From: an uncultured Lachnospiraceae bacterium
GTDB lineage: Bacteria > Bacillota > Clostridia > Lachnospirales > Lachnospiraceae
Assembly: GCA_947566705.1 (NCBI GenBank)
Contig: CANOLA010000012.1
Coordinates: 1-49,398, forward strand
Direction of reading: 5' to 3'
DNA: 49,398 bases
The stretch's first letter is position 1; every line of letters starts with the position of its first letter. Below the pieces are notes generated by a model. It worked only from the letters and a program-made list of their open reading frames with translations, made no database searches and was not told the DNA's origin. A program made the position numbers and the translations under genes. Positions 26,471 to 35,558 of the stretch are shown piece after piece.

Positions 26471-29373
26471 TTATTATAGGTTACCTGATAAATCGTGGCT
26501 GCTATCAGGTTTTTGTTTAAAGTAATCAGTGCATATGCAGTACTGTCAAGCTTATAATGCGTGTTATCCGTACTGCCCGTAACTACCGTGGTCCCGCTGG
26601 CGACAGAGCTCATCAAAATGGTATGGAGTTTCGTCAGACCACTTACACCATTTCCGCTTGCCGAAATCGCATTTGTTGTATAAATACTGCCTGAAAGAGT
26701 AGAATCCCCCGCAACAGTGACACTCTTGCCGTTATTATAGACACTATATGTATTTCTTGAAATCGTCACGCCCTTTAATGTCAGACTGCCACTTCCGCTT
26801 GAGCGCAGATAAACCGCACAATTCATGGAAGAAGTGTCTGTATTTTCCGTAAGGCTGCCTCCGTTCAGATTACACACTCCGTCCACAGAAACAGCAGAAC
26901 CGCCATTTCCTGCCTTACAGCTTTTAATCGTACCGCCATTCATGGTAAAAGTACCAGATGAAGAGACCCAGACTGCCCCGCCTGTACCGGTCACTTCACA
27001 ATTTTCGATGACTGCCCCGGAATTCATTGTCATTGTTCCATACACTGCAATGACACCGGAGCCTCCTGATTTATAACCGTTAAAGATTGTACATCCGTTT
27101 CCCAGTGTCAGCTTTGCACCTGTATCACTGGCATTGTTTCCAATCTTGATCAGGGACTGTTTCACCGCATCGGTGCTGATATAATCCCGGTTTCCATCAT
27201 AGATAATATTTGTCAGCGTCAGGCTGCCGCTTCCTATCAGTGTAATGTTTCCATATACTCCGGTCGGCATTCTGGTAATGGTGTATGGATTCGCGGAATT
27301 TTGGCTGGTAATTGTAACTGGTTTTGTAATTTCCACTTTTTCAGTAAAAACGATATCCTTCAGCAGTTTAATCGTACCGCCGGAATACACCTTCTCCAGT
27401 GCTGTAGTGAATCTGCCTGTCTTCCATTCTCCTTGGGCTGTCTCCTGCCATGTTGCCTCTGCTTCCTCTGTGGTACTTAAAATAATCTGGTTATTCGCTT
27501 TATCCAATACAGAATAAAGGTTTGAATTTGCCATGAAAATCTTGCTGGAATCCACGCCGGTAAGCGTATAATCGCTACCTTTTGCCAGAACTTTTCCTGC
27601 CTCTGTGGAATTGCATTTTAAGGTTACCTTATAATGTAAGGTAGACGTGATATAAGGATAAAGTGTTCCGCTTGTAATATCCAAAAAAATAATATCCGAA
27701 ATATTGGCATCTCCACCAATGCCTAATTTCCCATCAGCATTATTCACCGTTGAATAATAAATTCCAGCTCCTTCCCCCTGCGCAGAATTGCCGGAAATTT
27801 TGCCGCCCTTCAGATTAAGCTCCGCACCGGAAGCGAGATAGATTCCGCCTCCATTAGAAGCAGAATTTTTTAAAATACTGCCTGAAGTCATGTTACAGGT
27901 TCCCTTCAGATAGATGCCGCCGCCCGCGTGCGTATATACAGAATTTCCTATTTCTCCACTTGTTTTACAGCTTTGGATTACTCCTCCGTTGATATTCAAC
28001 GTACCGCCACAATAAATACCGCCTGCAGCACAAGTTCCCGTAGTACCGGTATTCATATTATAATTATTCTGAATAACCGCACCGCTGTTCATCGTCACCG
28101 TTCCGGAGCTTATATAAACAGCCGGTCCATAGGCAGCCACAGAATTACCATCCAGAGTGATATTCTCCATGGTCAGACTGCCTCCATAGACAACATCTAT
28201 CAGCGTACTATAACTGCCTTTGTCACTACTACTTCCTGCATAACTGCCTGCTCTCACAAGCTTTCCGCCGCCCTTGATCGTAACATTTCCGCTGACTGTA
28301 AGCTTTCCTGACACCGTCACCGTCACGCCGGGATTGATGATATAGGTTCCGGCAGTCAATGTCTGCGCTCCCCATTCCTGATTGGAAGTTATGGTACCGG
28401 GATTCGCTGCCACAGCGGACAGCATCGGCTCATCAAAAATCACCCATACGCCCACCTGTCCGGTTTCCTCTGAGAAGACATACTCCTTTCCTTCTCCCTC
28501 TTCTTCCAGTAATGCCTGAAAGAAAAAGCTTCCTCTGTAGGGAAGGTTTCCTTCCTCATCCTGCGTATACTCCGGGCAGCTCCATCCACGAACAGCCAGA
28601 ACCTGATTTCCTGCTTCCGGATTTGTATATTCCACGGTCACACTCTCCGGAAAAATAGATATAATATCTTCAAAGGAAATCTGTACATCACTGCTGCCTC
28701 CTGCCAGAACAAGGCTGTAGCTTCCTTCATCACAGAATAAATCTCCCTTGGGATAAACATTTTCCTCATCAAAATGCCATCCACCAATCTGCTGTAAAGC
28801 TGCTGGTTCCTCATCAATAACCGTTACCGTAATTTCCGGCAGGCTGACATTCTCCGCCAGTGTATAGCTCTCCGACAAGACTGCACTAAAGAGATAAGTC
28901 CCTTTTGTATTTCCGTCATACGCCGGTTTTGACTGCCATGTAACGCCGCTTATCACAGACGTTTCTTCCTGTTCTCCAAAAAGCGCACTTCCCTTCGGTT
29001 GTATGTCCTGTCCATTCTCGTTTTCTGTATCAGAATTTTCCTCTATATCATCGGATCCTCCGTTGTTTTCCTGCTCTGTGCTTTCCTGTCCGCTTTCTTC
29101 CTCTATCTGTTTGGAAGATTCCCGCGACAAATAGACCGTTAATTCTGCGGGTAACTTAAGTTCATCTATATCTGTCCCAATAGATACAGTCTGCTCTTTT
29201 ACCTCCTTGGGCAAAGAGGAAAAAGCGGTAATGATTTTTTCCTGTTGGAAACTTTCCTCCTGCCCTGCCGCAGCTGCCGGGAATTTATCTGATATTCCCG
29301 GCAGCGTAAGCAGCATACAGACACAGAGAAAAGCAGCAAAAATACGATGGGTTTTTCCCCTACCTTTGTTCAT
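26344..29373 (-). CDS. giant surface adhesin, N-terminal part
   Basis: About 1009 residues. A signal peptide (MNKGRGKTHRIFAAFLCVCM and on to about residue 38) is followed by an acidic low-complexity segment, an Ig-like region (around GVTWQSKPAYDGNTKGTYLF), and two blocks of parallel beta-helix repeats rich in NGG, MNSGAVI and GGGIYL motifs, like those of polymorphic outer/surface proteins and pectate-lyase folds. It ends in a Listeria-Bacteroides repeat at YTFGGWYKTAER followed by TAG. Start 29373 is chosen because AGGAG lies 9 bases upstream; ATG 29382 touches the ribosome site. The abrupt stop within a repeat shows that this and the next frame were one gene of about 2370 codons. As it stands the product would be secreted but not anchored. 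Confidence 0.85.
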   Translation of the reverse strand: MNKGRGKTHRIFAAFLCVCMLLTLPGISDKFPAAAAGQEESFQQEKIITAFSSLPKEVKEQTVSIGTDIDELKLPAELTVYLSRESSKQIEEESGQESTEQENNGGSDDIEENSDTENENGQDIQPKGSALFGEQEETSVISGVTWQSKPAYDGNTKGTYLFSAVLSESYTLAENVSLPEITVTVIDEEPAALQQIGGWHFDEENVYPKGDLFCDEGSYSLVLAGGSSDVQISFEDIISIFPESVTVEYTNPEAGNQVLAVRGWSCPEYTQDEEGNLPYRGSFFFQALLEEEGEGKEYVFSEETGQVGVWVIFDEPMLSAVAANPGTITSNQEWGAQTLTAGTYIINPGVTVTVSGKLTVSGNVTIKGGGKLVRAGSYAGSSSDKGSYSTLIDVVYGGSLTMENITLDGNSVAAYGPAVYISSGTVTMNSGAVIQNNYNMNTGTTGTCAAGGIYCGGTLNINGGVIQSCKTSGEIGNSVYTHAGGGIYLKGTCNMTSGSILKNSASNGGGIYLASGAELNLKGGKISGNSAQGEGAGIYYSTVNNADGKLGIGGDANISDIIFLDITSGTLYPYITSTLHYKVTLKCNSTEAGKVLAKGSDYTLTGVDSSKIFMANSNLYSVLDKANNQIILSTTEEAEATWQETAQGEWKTGRFTTALEKVYSGGTIKLLKDIVFTEKVEITKPVTITSQNSANPYTITRMPTGVYGNITLIGSGSLTLTNIIYDGNRDYISTDAVKQSLIKIGNNASDTGAKLTLGNGCTIFNGYKSGGSGVIAVYGTMTMNSGAVIENCEVTGTGGAVWVSSSGTFTMNGGTIKSCKAGNGGSAVSVDGVCNLNGGSLTENTDTSSMNCAVYLRSSGSGSLTLKGVTISRNTYSVYNNGKSVTVAGDSTLSGSIYTTNAISASGNGVSGLTKLHTILMSSVASGTTVVTGSTDNTHYKLDSTAYALITLNKNLIAATIYQVTYNKNSGTITNESNYTSYISGVGLTLPTPTRTGYTFGGWYKTAER

Positions 29374-29424
29374 AAACTTCATCTCCTATCCGATTTCGTA
29401 AATACTGGTAACTGCTATCACACA

Positions 29425-29940
29425 TCACTCTCCTGCAACCTCACATGTAATCCGTGCGACTCCCTCGCTGTGATAAGTCTCAGGTTCATAGGCAACTGTC
29501 TGAATCATGACTGACTCTCCCGCGGTAAGTTTCTTTTCACATTCCACTTCCCCGATATACTCTCCCGGATGCAGAATGCCCGTCTGCGCAATTTTCTTAT
29601 CATCCTTGTATACGCGCACCAGAAACCAGACTGTATTGCCCGCATTATTTGCCACATTCAGGTGCAGAACTCCGTCTTTATAGACAGGGTTCGTGTCAAT
29701 CCCGACAGCATAGCCCTCTTTAACCGGAAGTGTCTGATAAGAGTCCGCAGCAGCAGGAGTGCCTGCCATGGCTGCGGCTTCGTGCTCCGGCGCACGGAAC
29801 GTCCTATAGCCCTGCACAAAGCGTATGTATCCAAATGCCATGCCGATGCAGAGAATAACAGCAAGGCTTGTAACAATCCCAGTCTTCTTCTTTTTTCTTC
29901 CTGCCGTTATGCATTTTTTCCGTTTCATGTTTTGTACCAT
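29425..29940 (-). CDS. small membrane-anchored surface-island protein
   Basis: Up to 171 residues (alternative start MKRKKC at 29928 gives 167). A very basic N-terminus (KRKKCITAGRKKKK) precedes one membrane helix (about TGIVTSLAVILCIGMAFGYI), then an extracytoplasmic beta-rich domain with VLHLNVANNAGNTVWFLVRV and LHPGEYIGEVECEKKL. This resembles small domains that supply a structural or assembly partner to surface proteins, but I do not recognise the family. No clear ribosome site precedes either start. It lies 51 bases upstream of the adhesin start, on the same strand, and is likely co-transcribed with it. Confidence 0.65.
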   Translation of the reverse strand: MVQNMKRKKCITAGRKKKKTGIVTSLAVILCIGMAFGYIRFVQGYRTFRAPEHEAAAMAGTPAAADSYQTLPVKEGYAVGIDTNPVYKDGVLHLNVANNAGNTVWFLVRVYKDDKKIAQTGILHPGEYIGEVECEKKLTAGESVMIQTVAYEPETYHSEGVARITCEVAGE

Positions 29941-29968
29941 GCCGCAGGCGTGGTGCTATTTGTGATAT

Positions 29969-29992
29969 GTCGTATTCCGTCAGGAATATGAC
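29969..29992 (-). repeat. palindrome upstream of the membrane-anchored protein gene
   Basis: GTCGTATTCC, a four-base loop, then GGAATATGAC, with one G-T wobble. It is a near-copy of the palindrome at 8174-8196, and both have a GGGTC start and a trailing ACA on the minus strand. It sits 28-40 bases before the possible start codons. Confidence 0.6.
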
Positions 29993-30012
29993 CCCGCTTT
30001 TTGGCGACACAA

Positions 30013-30078
30013 ATAAAGATTGAAAAATCACCTGCAGCCGTTTTCCTTTCTTTCGTTTTTTTATTTTTCAATCTTTAT
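30013..30078 (-). terminator. 16-bp inverted repeat after the GLUG-like gene
   Basis: Perfect arms ATAAAGATTGAAAAAT (30013-30028) and ATTTTTCAATCTTTAT (30063-30078), 34-base loop, beginning a few bases after the stop at 30084. On the minus strand the 3' arm starts with a run of T. It probably ends the GLUG/LRR/secreted-protein transcript, though the stem is AT-rich and the loop large. Confidence 0.6.
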
Positions 30079-30083
30079 CACCT

Positions 30084-31499
30084 CTATTCAATCTTAACGG
30101 TAATCGGCGCTGCCGAATCTACCATGCCCTTTTCCCCTGTATCATGATGGTAAAAGGAAAACACTATCTTTGCATTATAGGTTCCGTTTGTAAGCGTGGT
30201 TCCATCCGGCGGTACAAGCGTCAGGTTTTCAATGTGGTAACCGACGGGAATACGCCCGGAATGGTAAACCTCCACTTCCTTCCCCCTGCTGTCCGTCATA
30301 TACAGCACTGCCACAAAATCGTAATTGCCTCCCCTGTCGGGATTCTGGATGACATACGGCTCGCTTTTTGCCGTCAGGGTCGCAGCATCCACTTTGAGAA
30401 TCTTCGGTACTTCATAGCTTGCCTTATTCTCATTCGTACGCTTTCCCCTCTCGTTATCCTCATTCGGGACAATCGATGAATCCGCCAGGATGGGAACGTA
30501 GTCTTCCGGCGGCTTTGGCGGATTTGCCAGAACCCCGATGAGGAGGGCGAGAAATGGGATCACAGGCCAGAGCCAGAGCAGGAACATCCCCCTGCTTTTT
30601 CCGCTGACGCTGCACCTCTCGATCAACCCGTTATTTTCGCCCACGAACATGCCGGCATACCGTCCGGCCTGCAGTTCTATGACAGCCTCGCAGCAGCGGA
30701 TTTCTCCCTCATTCACCGCACAGAATCCTGCCGCGAGCGGACAGCCGTCAGCTTTTATAATCCCGTCTACCGATAAATTGATGACGCTTCCTTTTAGGAA
30801 ACCGAAAAATCCGATTTCCGCCATGTCTTTTCCCTGCAGCACAAAACCTTTGATCTTATATCCCTTACCGTCAAACGTCCCGCAGAACGGATGCTGCCTG
30901 TCACATCCGATGGACGGAATCTTTCTGCCGTGAAAATCCAGATTGGCAGCCAGCTCGCATTTCGCGTTCACCGCCGCCGGCTCGCCCCGGTTGATCCGGT
31001 CGATAAAGTCAAGCAGCTCATCCTCTGTCTTAATCCTGACGTTCTTCGCTCCGACTTCTTCCAGACCGTCTAAAGGATCAAAGCTCCAGGATTCTGGGAT
31101 AAAATCCATCTTTGCCGCATTTTCCTGCTCGAACACATCATAGTCCCAGTCATATTCCGCCCCGATCTGCTCCGGTTCCGCCGCAGACACTGCCCGTCCG
31201 ATCGTCCTGTCCCGGTACTTTTTCAGTTTTTTGTCTTTTTTCACCAGAAAGAAGCACTGGCTGACGGTTCCGCTGCCTATGGAAACAAACCCGTCTTTCT
31301 GCTTTCTGTGCCCTGAGCCGCGCTTCCATCCACGCACTGTGCTCCTCGTAAAGCAGTGCAGCGCTTCCCCTTTGTTGTCATATATGAATCCGGCATTCTC
31401 GCTCTTTCCCGCCCCGATTTTTACTGCCGCATAGCAGTTTAGTGTCTTTCCGGCGTTCCGGTATGCGAAGCCGCCCTCCATCTTTGTCTTTTTGCCCAT
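30084..31499 (-). CDS. GLUG-like repeat membrane protein
   Basis: About 471 residues with no signal peptide. The N-terminal half has short repeats of the form G-F-x-Y-x-N-x-G-x-x-x-x-C (near 9-24, 37-52 and 70-85), then a core with CGTFDGKGYKIKGF (206-219) and FFGFLKGSVINLSVDG (231-246), typical of GLUG/beta-helix proteins. A single membrane helix at about 304-325 (FLLWLWPVIPFLALLIGVL) is followed by a proline-rich linker and an outer beta domain ending TVKIE. The N-terminal repeats would therefore be cytoplasmic, an unusual place for them. Start 31499 (MGKKTKM) has AAGGGG upstream. It is third in the surface operon after the LRR protein. Function unknown. Confidence 0.7.
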   Translation of the reverse strand: MGKKTKMEGGFAYRNAGKTLNCYAAVKIGAGKSENAGFIYDNKGEALHCFTRSTVRGWKRGSGHRKQKDGFVSIGSGTVSQCFFLVKKDKKLKKYRDRTIGRAVSAAEPEQIGAEYDWDYDVFEQENAAKMDFIPESWSFDPLDGLEEVGAKNVRIKTEDELLDFIDRINRGEPAAVNAKCELAANLDFHGRKIPSIGCDRQHPFCGTFDGKGYKIKGFVLQGKDMAEIGFFGFLKGSVINLSVDGIIKADGCPLAAGFCAVNEGEIRCCEAVIELQAGRYAGMFVGENNGLIERCSVSGKSRGMFLLWLWPVIPFLALLIGVLANPPKPPEDYVPILADSSIVPNEDNERGKRTNENKASYEVPKILKVDAATLTAKSEPYVIQNPDRGGNYDFVAVLYMTDSRGKEVEVYHSGRIPVGYHIENLTLVPPDGTTLTNGTYNAKIVFSFYHHDTGEKGMVDSAAPITVKIE

Positions 31500-31639
31500 G
31501 TCCGCACCCCTTGTTTTTTTATCCTGCAACAGCCGGGACAAATCACTGCCCCGGCTGTGCATATCTTTTTCTGTAACTGCTCAGTACTTTCACGATTCCA
31601 CTTTGACCTGTTCTGAATAGCTACGTTTTCTATTGACTG

Positions 31640-32165
31640 TTACGGCTCCTCGGTCACGATACCTACTGTAATTGTTCCAAGCTGCGACCATTTTGCAATG
31701 CCGTCATCTGTCTGCAGCGATGTAGCCAGCCCGGCCGGCTTGAAGTATGCCTTTCCGACTGTCTCCTTGCCCTGACCTTCGGCTTCTCCCTGATTGTTGT
31801 CTGCCGTTGCAAGCGACAGATATGCCGGAACACTGCCTGATGCTGCTGTCAGCTTATCCGTATCTGTGTCTTCCGTTCCCTTTGTAAAGGAAAATTCTCC
31901 GGTCGTATCAGGATCGTAGTCCGCCTCGCTTGCATAAGAGAGCGTCGCCCAGACGGCAGCGTTGGAATGGTTCGTAACTTTGACCTCGTTGATTAAATCC
32001 TCCGTCACATCCAGTGCTTTGTCCTTTGTGCTGTCATACACCTTCCAGCCTGCACCCGTTTTCTTCATGTGGGTTTTGGGATCCCAGGAGCTATTCTCCC
32101 ACTGGAACGTCATTGCGCCCCACTCCACGTCCACGGAGTAGACGGTCGCGTCCTCGGTAAAGCCT
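31640..32165 (-). repeat. duplicated beta-domain segment, copy in the LRR gene
   Basis: This segment is closely similar, at DNA and protein level, to about 33345-33905 in the neighbouring gene, with the same direction. The shared coding covers VYSVDVEWGAMTFQW through AKW..(L/I)GTITVGI. A recent domain duplication is the simplest explanation. Confidence 0.75.
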
Positions 32166-33304
32166 TGCACGTCAATGCTCGTATCGGCATAATCCTCCGT
32201 CGGCGGATCATCGTTTCCGGCAGATTCTCCATCATTGATGTAATCCCTCCACTGCGTCCAGCTTGCCTTGTACGTCATAATACTGGATTTCGGAACATAA
32301 ATCTGCTTATCACGAGTACTAATAGCACTATCTTTGAACACATTGTCGCTTCCGTTTCCGTCTCCAAGCGTCGGAGGCGTTTCTCCTTGCATCGTCACCG
32401 AATTCAGCATGTCGCAGCGTTCAAATGCGCTCGTTCCGATGCTTGTCACGCTGGCCGGTATCGTAACGCTTTTCAGCTTGTAGCAGTAATAAAACGCAGA
32501 TTCCCCGATGCTCGTCACGCCATCCGGTATCGTCAGCGATGTCAGCACACAACCGTAAAATGCATTACTTCCGATGCTTCTCACGCTGGCCGGTATCGTC
32601 ACCGACTCCAGTTCTCTACAGTTGTCAAATGCGTTGTCTCCGATGCTTGTCACGCCATCCGGTATCGTCAGACTGCCTGTCATTTTCCAACAGCTCGCAA
32701 ATATGCTGTCATTGATCGCGGTCAGTCCGGACGGCAGCGTGGCGGCATCCAATTCCAATGCCCTGCAGTCCTTAAATGCACCTGAACCGATCGTTGTCAC
32801 GCTGTCCGGTATATTGATGGTTGTCAGAGACGCGTCAAAATAAAATGCTGATGCACCGATCGTCGTCAAATTGGACGGTTCCGCGATGGTCACGGTTGTC
32901 AGGCTGTCGCAGTCAGCAAATGCCTTATCTCCGATCTTAATCAGGCTTTTCGGTAAACTTACGGTCGTAAGCTTGGTACAACCATAAAACGGCAAATCAT
33001 AGTCGTGGCCCTCGCCGCCAAAGTCTTTAATCTCCGTCACGCCCTCGTTCACCGTCAATGTTTTCACCCACGCCTTATAACCCGTACTGTATACTGCATC
33101 CAGCCAGTTTTCCAGACCATCTTCCGTATAAACCGTCATATTGCCGTCCGCATCCAGATAATAGCCGTCCGCTTCACTGCCCATGGTAGAGGCGGCGTGC
33201 GCAATCCGGGGATTGATACACAGCATTACAAAGGCTGTGGCAAACAGCAGAAGCGCTTTGCCAAAAAGAGCATTAAGCCGTCCTTCTTTTACGGTTTCCT
33301 TCAT
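31640..33304 (-). CDS. secreted BspA-type leucine-rich-repeat protein
   Basis: A 554-residue secreted protein. Signal peptide about 1-38 (basic start, ALLLFATAFVMLCI, cut near AHA-AS). Residues about 80-330 form BspA-type (LRR_5) repeats with the frame L-x-x-V-T-I-P-x-S-V-x-x-I-G-x-x-A-F-x-x-C, for example SVTIPASVTSIGTSAFERC. The last roughly 180 residues are a beta domain (VDVEWGAMTFQWENSSWDP onward to ITVGIVTEEP) that is nearly the same as the body of the next-upstream secreted protein. GGAGGG lies 6 bases before ATG. BspA repeats often mediate host or matrix binding. There is no sorting signal, so it is released or bound non-covalently. Confidence 0.88.
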   Translation of the reverse strand: MKETVKEGRLNALFGKALLLFATAFVMLCINPRIAHAASTMGSEADGYYLDADGNMTVYTEDGLENWLDAVYSTGYKAWVKTLTVNEGVTEIKDFGGEGHDYDLPFYGCTKLTTVSLPKSLIKIGDKAFADCDSLTTVTIAEPSNLTTIGASAFYFDASLTTINIPDSVTTIGSGAFKDCRALELDAATLPSGLTAINDSIFASCWKMTGSLTIPDGVTSIGDNAFDNCRELESVTIPASVRSIGSNAFYGCVLTSLTIPDGVTSIGESAFYYCYKLKSVTIPASVTSIGTSAFERCDMLNSVTMQGETPPTLGDGNGSDNVFKDSAISTRDKQIYVPKSSIMTYKASWTQWRDYINDGESAGNDDPPTEDYADTSIDVQGFTEDATVYSVDVEWGAMTFQWENSSWDPKTHMKKTGAGWKVYDSTKDKALDVTEDLINEVKVTNHSNAAVWATLSYASEADYDPDTTGEFSFTKGTEDTDTDKLTAASGSVPAYLSLATADNNQGEAEGQGKETVGKAYFKPAGLATSLQTDDGIAKWSQLGTITVGIVTEEP

Positions 33305-33338
33305 TTATTTCCCTCCGTTTCATTTCACAACGCCCGCA

Positions 33339-34151
33339 TTACGGCTCCGTTACTGTCGCTGCTTTCGGCTGCTCCGTCTTGATGCCGACGGTGATGGTGC
33401 CGATCTTCGTCCACTTAGCAATACCGTCATCTGTCTGCAGTGCTGTAGCCAGACCGTCCGGCATGAAATATGCCTTTCCGACGGTCGGCGTTCCTGCCGC
33501 GCCCTCTGTCTCGGCATTATCCGCCGTTTCAAGTGACAGGTATGCCGGAACATCTGCAGTCTTCGCTGTCAGCTTATTCGTATCTGTGTCTTCTGTTCCC
33601 TTTGTGAAGGAAAAATCTCCGGTCGTGTCAGGGTCGTAATCCGCCTCACTTGCATAGGTAAGTGTTGCCCAGACAGGTGCATTGGAGTGGTTCGTGACTT
33701 TGACCTCATTGATTACATCCTCTGTCGCATCCAGCGCTTTGCCTTTCGTATCGTCATACACCTTCCAGCCTGCACCGGTTTTCTTCATGTGGGTCTCAGG
33801 GTCCCAGGAGCTGTTCTCCCACTGGAATGTCATTGCGCCCCACTCTACGTCTACGGAGTAAACGGTCGCGTCCTCGGTAAAACCCCAGACAGGGATTTCA
33901 GTATCAGCATATGCCGGTACTTCCGGTTCATAATCTGCCTGCCCTTCTGTTCCTTTTGCAGGGATTGCCTCATCCCTTGTCGGGTCAAGTCCCTCTGCAG
34001 AACCGCCCTCTTTTGCTGTCGATGCTGCACCAGTTCCTGTTTCTTCAGTCTCACCTGCTGCCAACGCGTTTACGCCCGCCAGAGGGGATACAATCAAAGA
34101 CACTGCAAGAGCTCCTGCTCCGAATACCTTCCATAACTGTTTTCTCTTCAT
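33339..34151 (-). CDS. secreted protein of the duplicated beta-domain family
   Basis: A 270-residue secreted protein. Signal peptide about 1-31 (MKRKQLWKVFGAGALAVSLI, cut near ALA-AG), an acidic spacer, then a beta-rich domain starting IPVWGFTEDATVYSVDVEWG and ending ITVGIKTEQP; this domain is also the C-terminus of the LRR protein. It contains TNHSNAPVWATLTY, a pattern seen in camelysin-like or pilus-like secreted clostridial proteins, but I cannot name the family. AAGGAGG lies 8 bases before the ATG, and a promoter with LytTR-type direct repeats lies directly upstream, so it leads the operon with the LRR and GLUG-like genes. I infer an abundant, regulated surface or matrix component. Confidence 0.8.
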   Translation of the reverse strand: MKRKQLWKVFGAGALAVSLIVSPLAGVNALAAGETEETGTGAASTAKEGGSAEGLDPTRDEAIPAKGTEGQADYEPEVPAYADTEIPVWGFTEDATVYSVDVEWGAMTFQWENSSWDPETHMKKTGAGWKVYDDTKGKALDATEDVINEVKVTNHSNAPVWATLTYASEADYDPDTTGDFSFTKGTEDTDTNKLTAKTADVPAYLSLETADNAETEGAAGTPTVGKAYFMPDGLATALQTDDGIAKWTKIGTITVGIKTEQPKAATVTEP

Positions 34152-34197
34152 AATAGATACCTCCTTAGTCTTGTTTTTTGTCACTTTTTCATATTTT

Positions 34198-34227
34198 ATC
34201 ATAATTTTTTCTGCTCCGTTGTGTCAA
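34198..34227 (-). promoter_or_regulatory. promoter of the surface-protein operon
   Basis: -35 TTGACA (34222-34227), 18-base spacer, -10 TATGAT (34198-34203), start near 34191, leader about 40 bases. The proximal 14-bp direct repeat overlaps the first two bases of the -35 box. Confidence 0.75.
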
Positions 34228-34260
34228 TTTTGCTTCGAAAAACGTTAATTTTGCTTCGAA
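34226..34260 (-). promoter_or_regulatory. two 14-bp direct repeats, LytTR-type regulator site
   Basis: The sequence TTCGAAGCAAAATT (minus strand) occurs twice, at 34247-34260 and 34226-34239, exactly 21 bp apart, ending at the -35 box. LytTR response regulators such as AgrA bind pairs of direct repeats on one face of the helix, about two turns (21 bp) apart, just upstream of -35. A LytTR two-component system is encoded immediately upstream. Confidence 0.75.
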
Positions 34261-34262
34261 CT

Positions 34263-35558
34263 TCATATTACACCGGCACTGCCGCTTTGCATCCTGATCA
34301 TCACATCCAACAGGAAGTATCCGTTTTTCGTATAACAGGACATATCTCCGTTCAGCTGTTTTGCCGTGTTCTGTATACCGGGAAGCCCGAAGCCATGTCC
34401 CGGCTCCTTTTTATCCGTAGGAACCACCGCCCCCGGCTCAACAACCAGATCACCCCTGCAGCGGTTTTTTATACGGATCAGAAGATAGCCCCTGTGGTAT
34501 CTCATGTGCACAAACATCTTCCTTTTTTCCCGGGCAAGCCCCTGTAAGGCATCGCAGGCATTTTCCAGTCCATTGGCAAGAATCTGGCACACTTCCATAA
34601 GGAACTGCACTTCCTCCCCCACTTGTATATCCATCCTGCAGTCCGCCGACAGTTCCTGCAGCTTCCGATGATAAAAAGCAAGTGTTGCATCAATATACGC
34701 ATTCGCACAAAACTGTCCTGACAAGGTGTCCATTTTCTGTTCTATGCCCGTCAGATACTCCGCTGCCTCCTCTGCGTTTCCGGCAGCGAGCAGACCGGCA
34801 AGCGTGGCTGTATAGCCTTTCATGTCATGCTTCATTTTTCTTATGCTCTGCTGATTGTCAAGCTGCATCTTTAGCCTGTTCTTCTGCTCCTGCAGGGCAC
34901 GTTCGCTCCGCTGTTTCCGAAAAAGCAGAAGCTGTCTGTACATTGCTATCATCATCGTGGCATAGGTCAGCGGCATTAATACCAGTATCATCATAAAAAC
35001 CGGAAGATCTTTCGGTCTTTGCGTTATATATACCGGAAAATGACAGCTTACTGCAAGCAGGACATAGTAAAGCGCCGTCATGCCTGCAAAAAGCCCCCAG
35101 CCTCCCGCCACCGACTCCTGCAGCTCCATGTACGGTTTCCGCAAATACCGGTACGCCGCCCATTCCACCAGCGGGAACAGAACCAGCCTTCCAATAAACA
35201 TGATTACATACTGCTCGCCCCCAAAATAAAAGTCCACAATTTTTGTCACTGAGAGAAGCCACAGCGCTATCGTATCCGCCATACAGAAGGTAAAAATAAA
35301 TTTTCCGTTTTTGTCCTTTGACATAAACCAGAAAAATATCAGGCTTGGCAGAGTAACTGTCGGCATAAAGATTTTTCCCATAACCTCCGTCCCGAAATAT
35401 GCCAGTCCTGCCATTGTCAGAACCAACAGCGGTCCCATGGTAATCCCTGTCAGGATAATCGTTTTCTTCCGCGAAAAACGGGAACGATACAAAAGCATGA
35501 ATAAAATCAATACATGAAACAGTGACCACAACACGGACAAATCTTTAAGAATTGTCAT
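34263..35558 (-). CDS. AgrC-like (GHKL) sensor histidine kinase
   Basis: A 431-residue membrane kinase. About six membrane helices fill residues 5-210. The dimer/phosphoacceptor region reads IRKMKHDMKGY, with the His in the KHD motif; the ATP-binding domain has an N-box LANGLENACDAL and a glycine box GHGFGLPGIQN, the HPK10/AgrC type. Such kinases usually sense peptides. The ATG overlaps the 3' end of its LytTR regulator gene by 14 bases. The kinase looks intact although that regulator is broken. The target is probably the promoter of the surface operon just downstream (inference). Confidence 0.88.
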   Translation of the reverse strand: MTILKDLSVLWSLFHVLILFMLLYRSRFSRKKTIILTGITMGPLLVLTMAGLAYFGTEVMGKIFMPTVTLPSLIFFWFMSKDKNGKFIFTFCMADTIALWLLSVTKIVDFYFGGEQYVIMFIGRLVLFPLVEWAAYRYLRKPYMELQESVAGGWGLFAGMTALYYVLLAVSCHFPVYITQRPKDLPVFMMILVLMPLTYATMMIAMYRQLLLFRKQRSERALQEQKNRLKMQLDNQQSIRKMKHDMKGYTATLAGLLAAGNAEEAAEYLTGIEQKMDTLSGQFCANAYIDATLAFYHRKLQELSADCRMDIQVGEEVQFLMEVCQILANGLENACDALQGLAREKRKMFVHMRYHRGYLLIRIKNRCRGDLVVEPGAVVPTDKKEPGHGFGLPGIQNTAKQLNGDMSCYTKNGYFLLDVMIRMQSGSAGVI

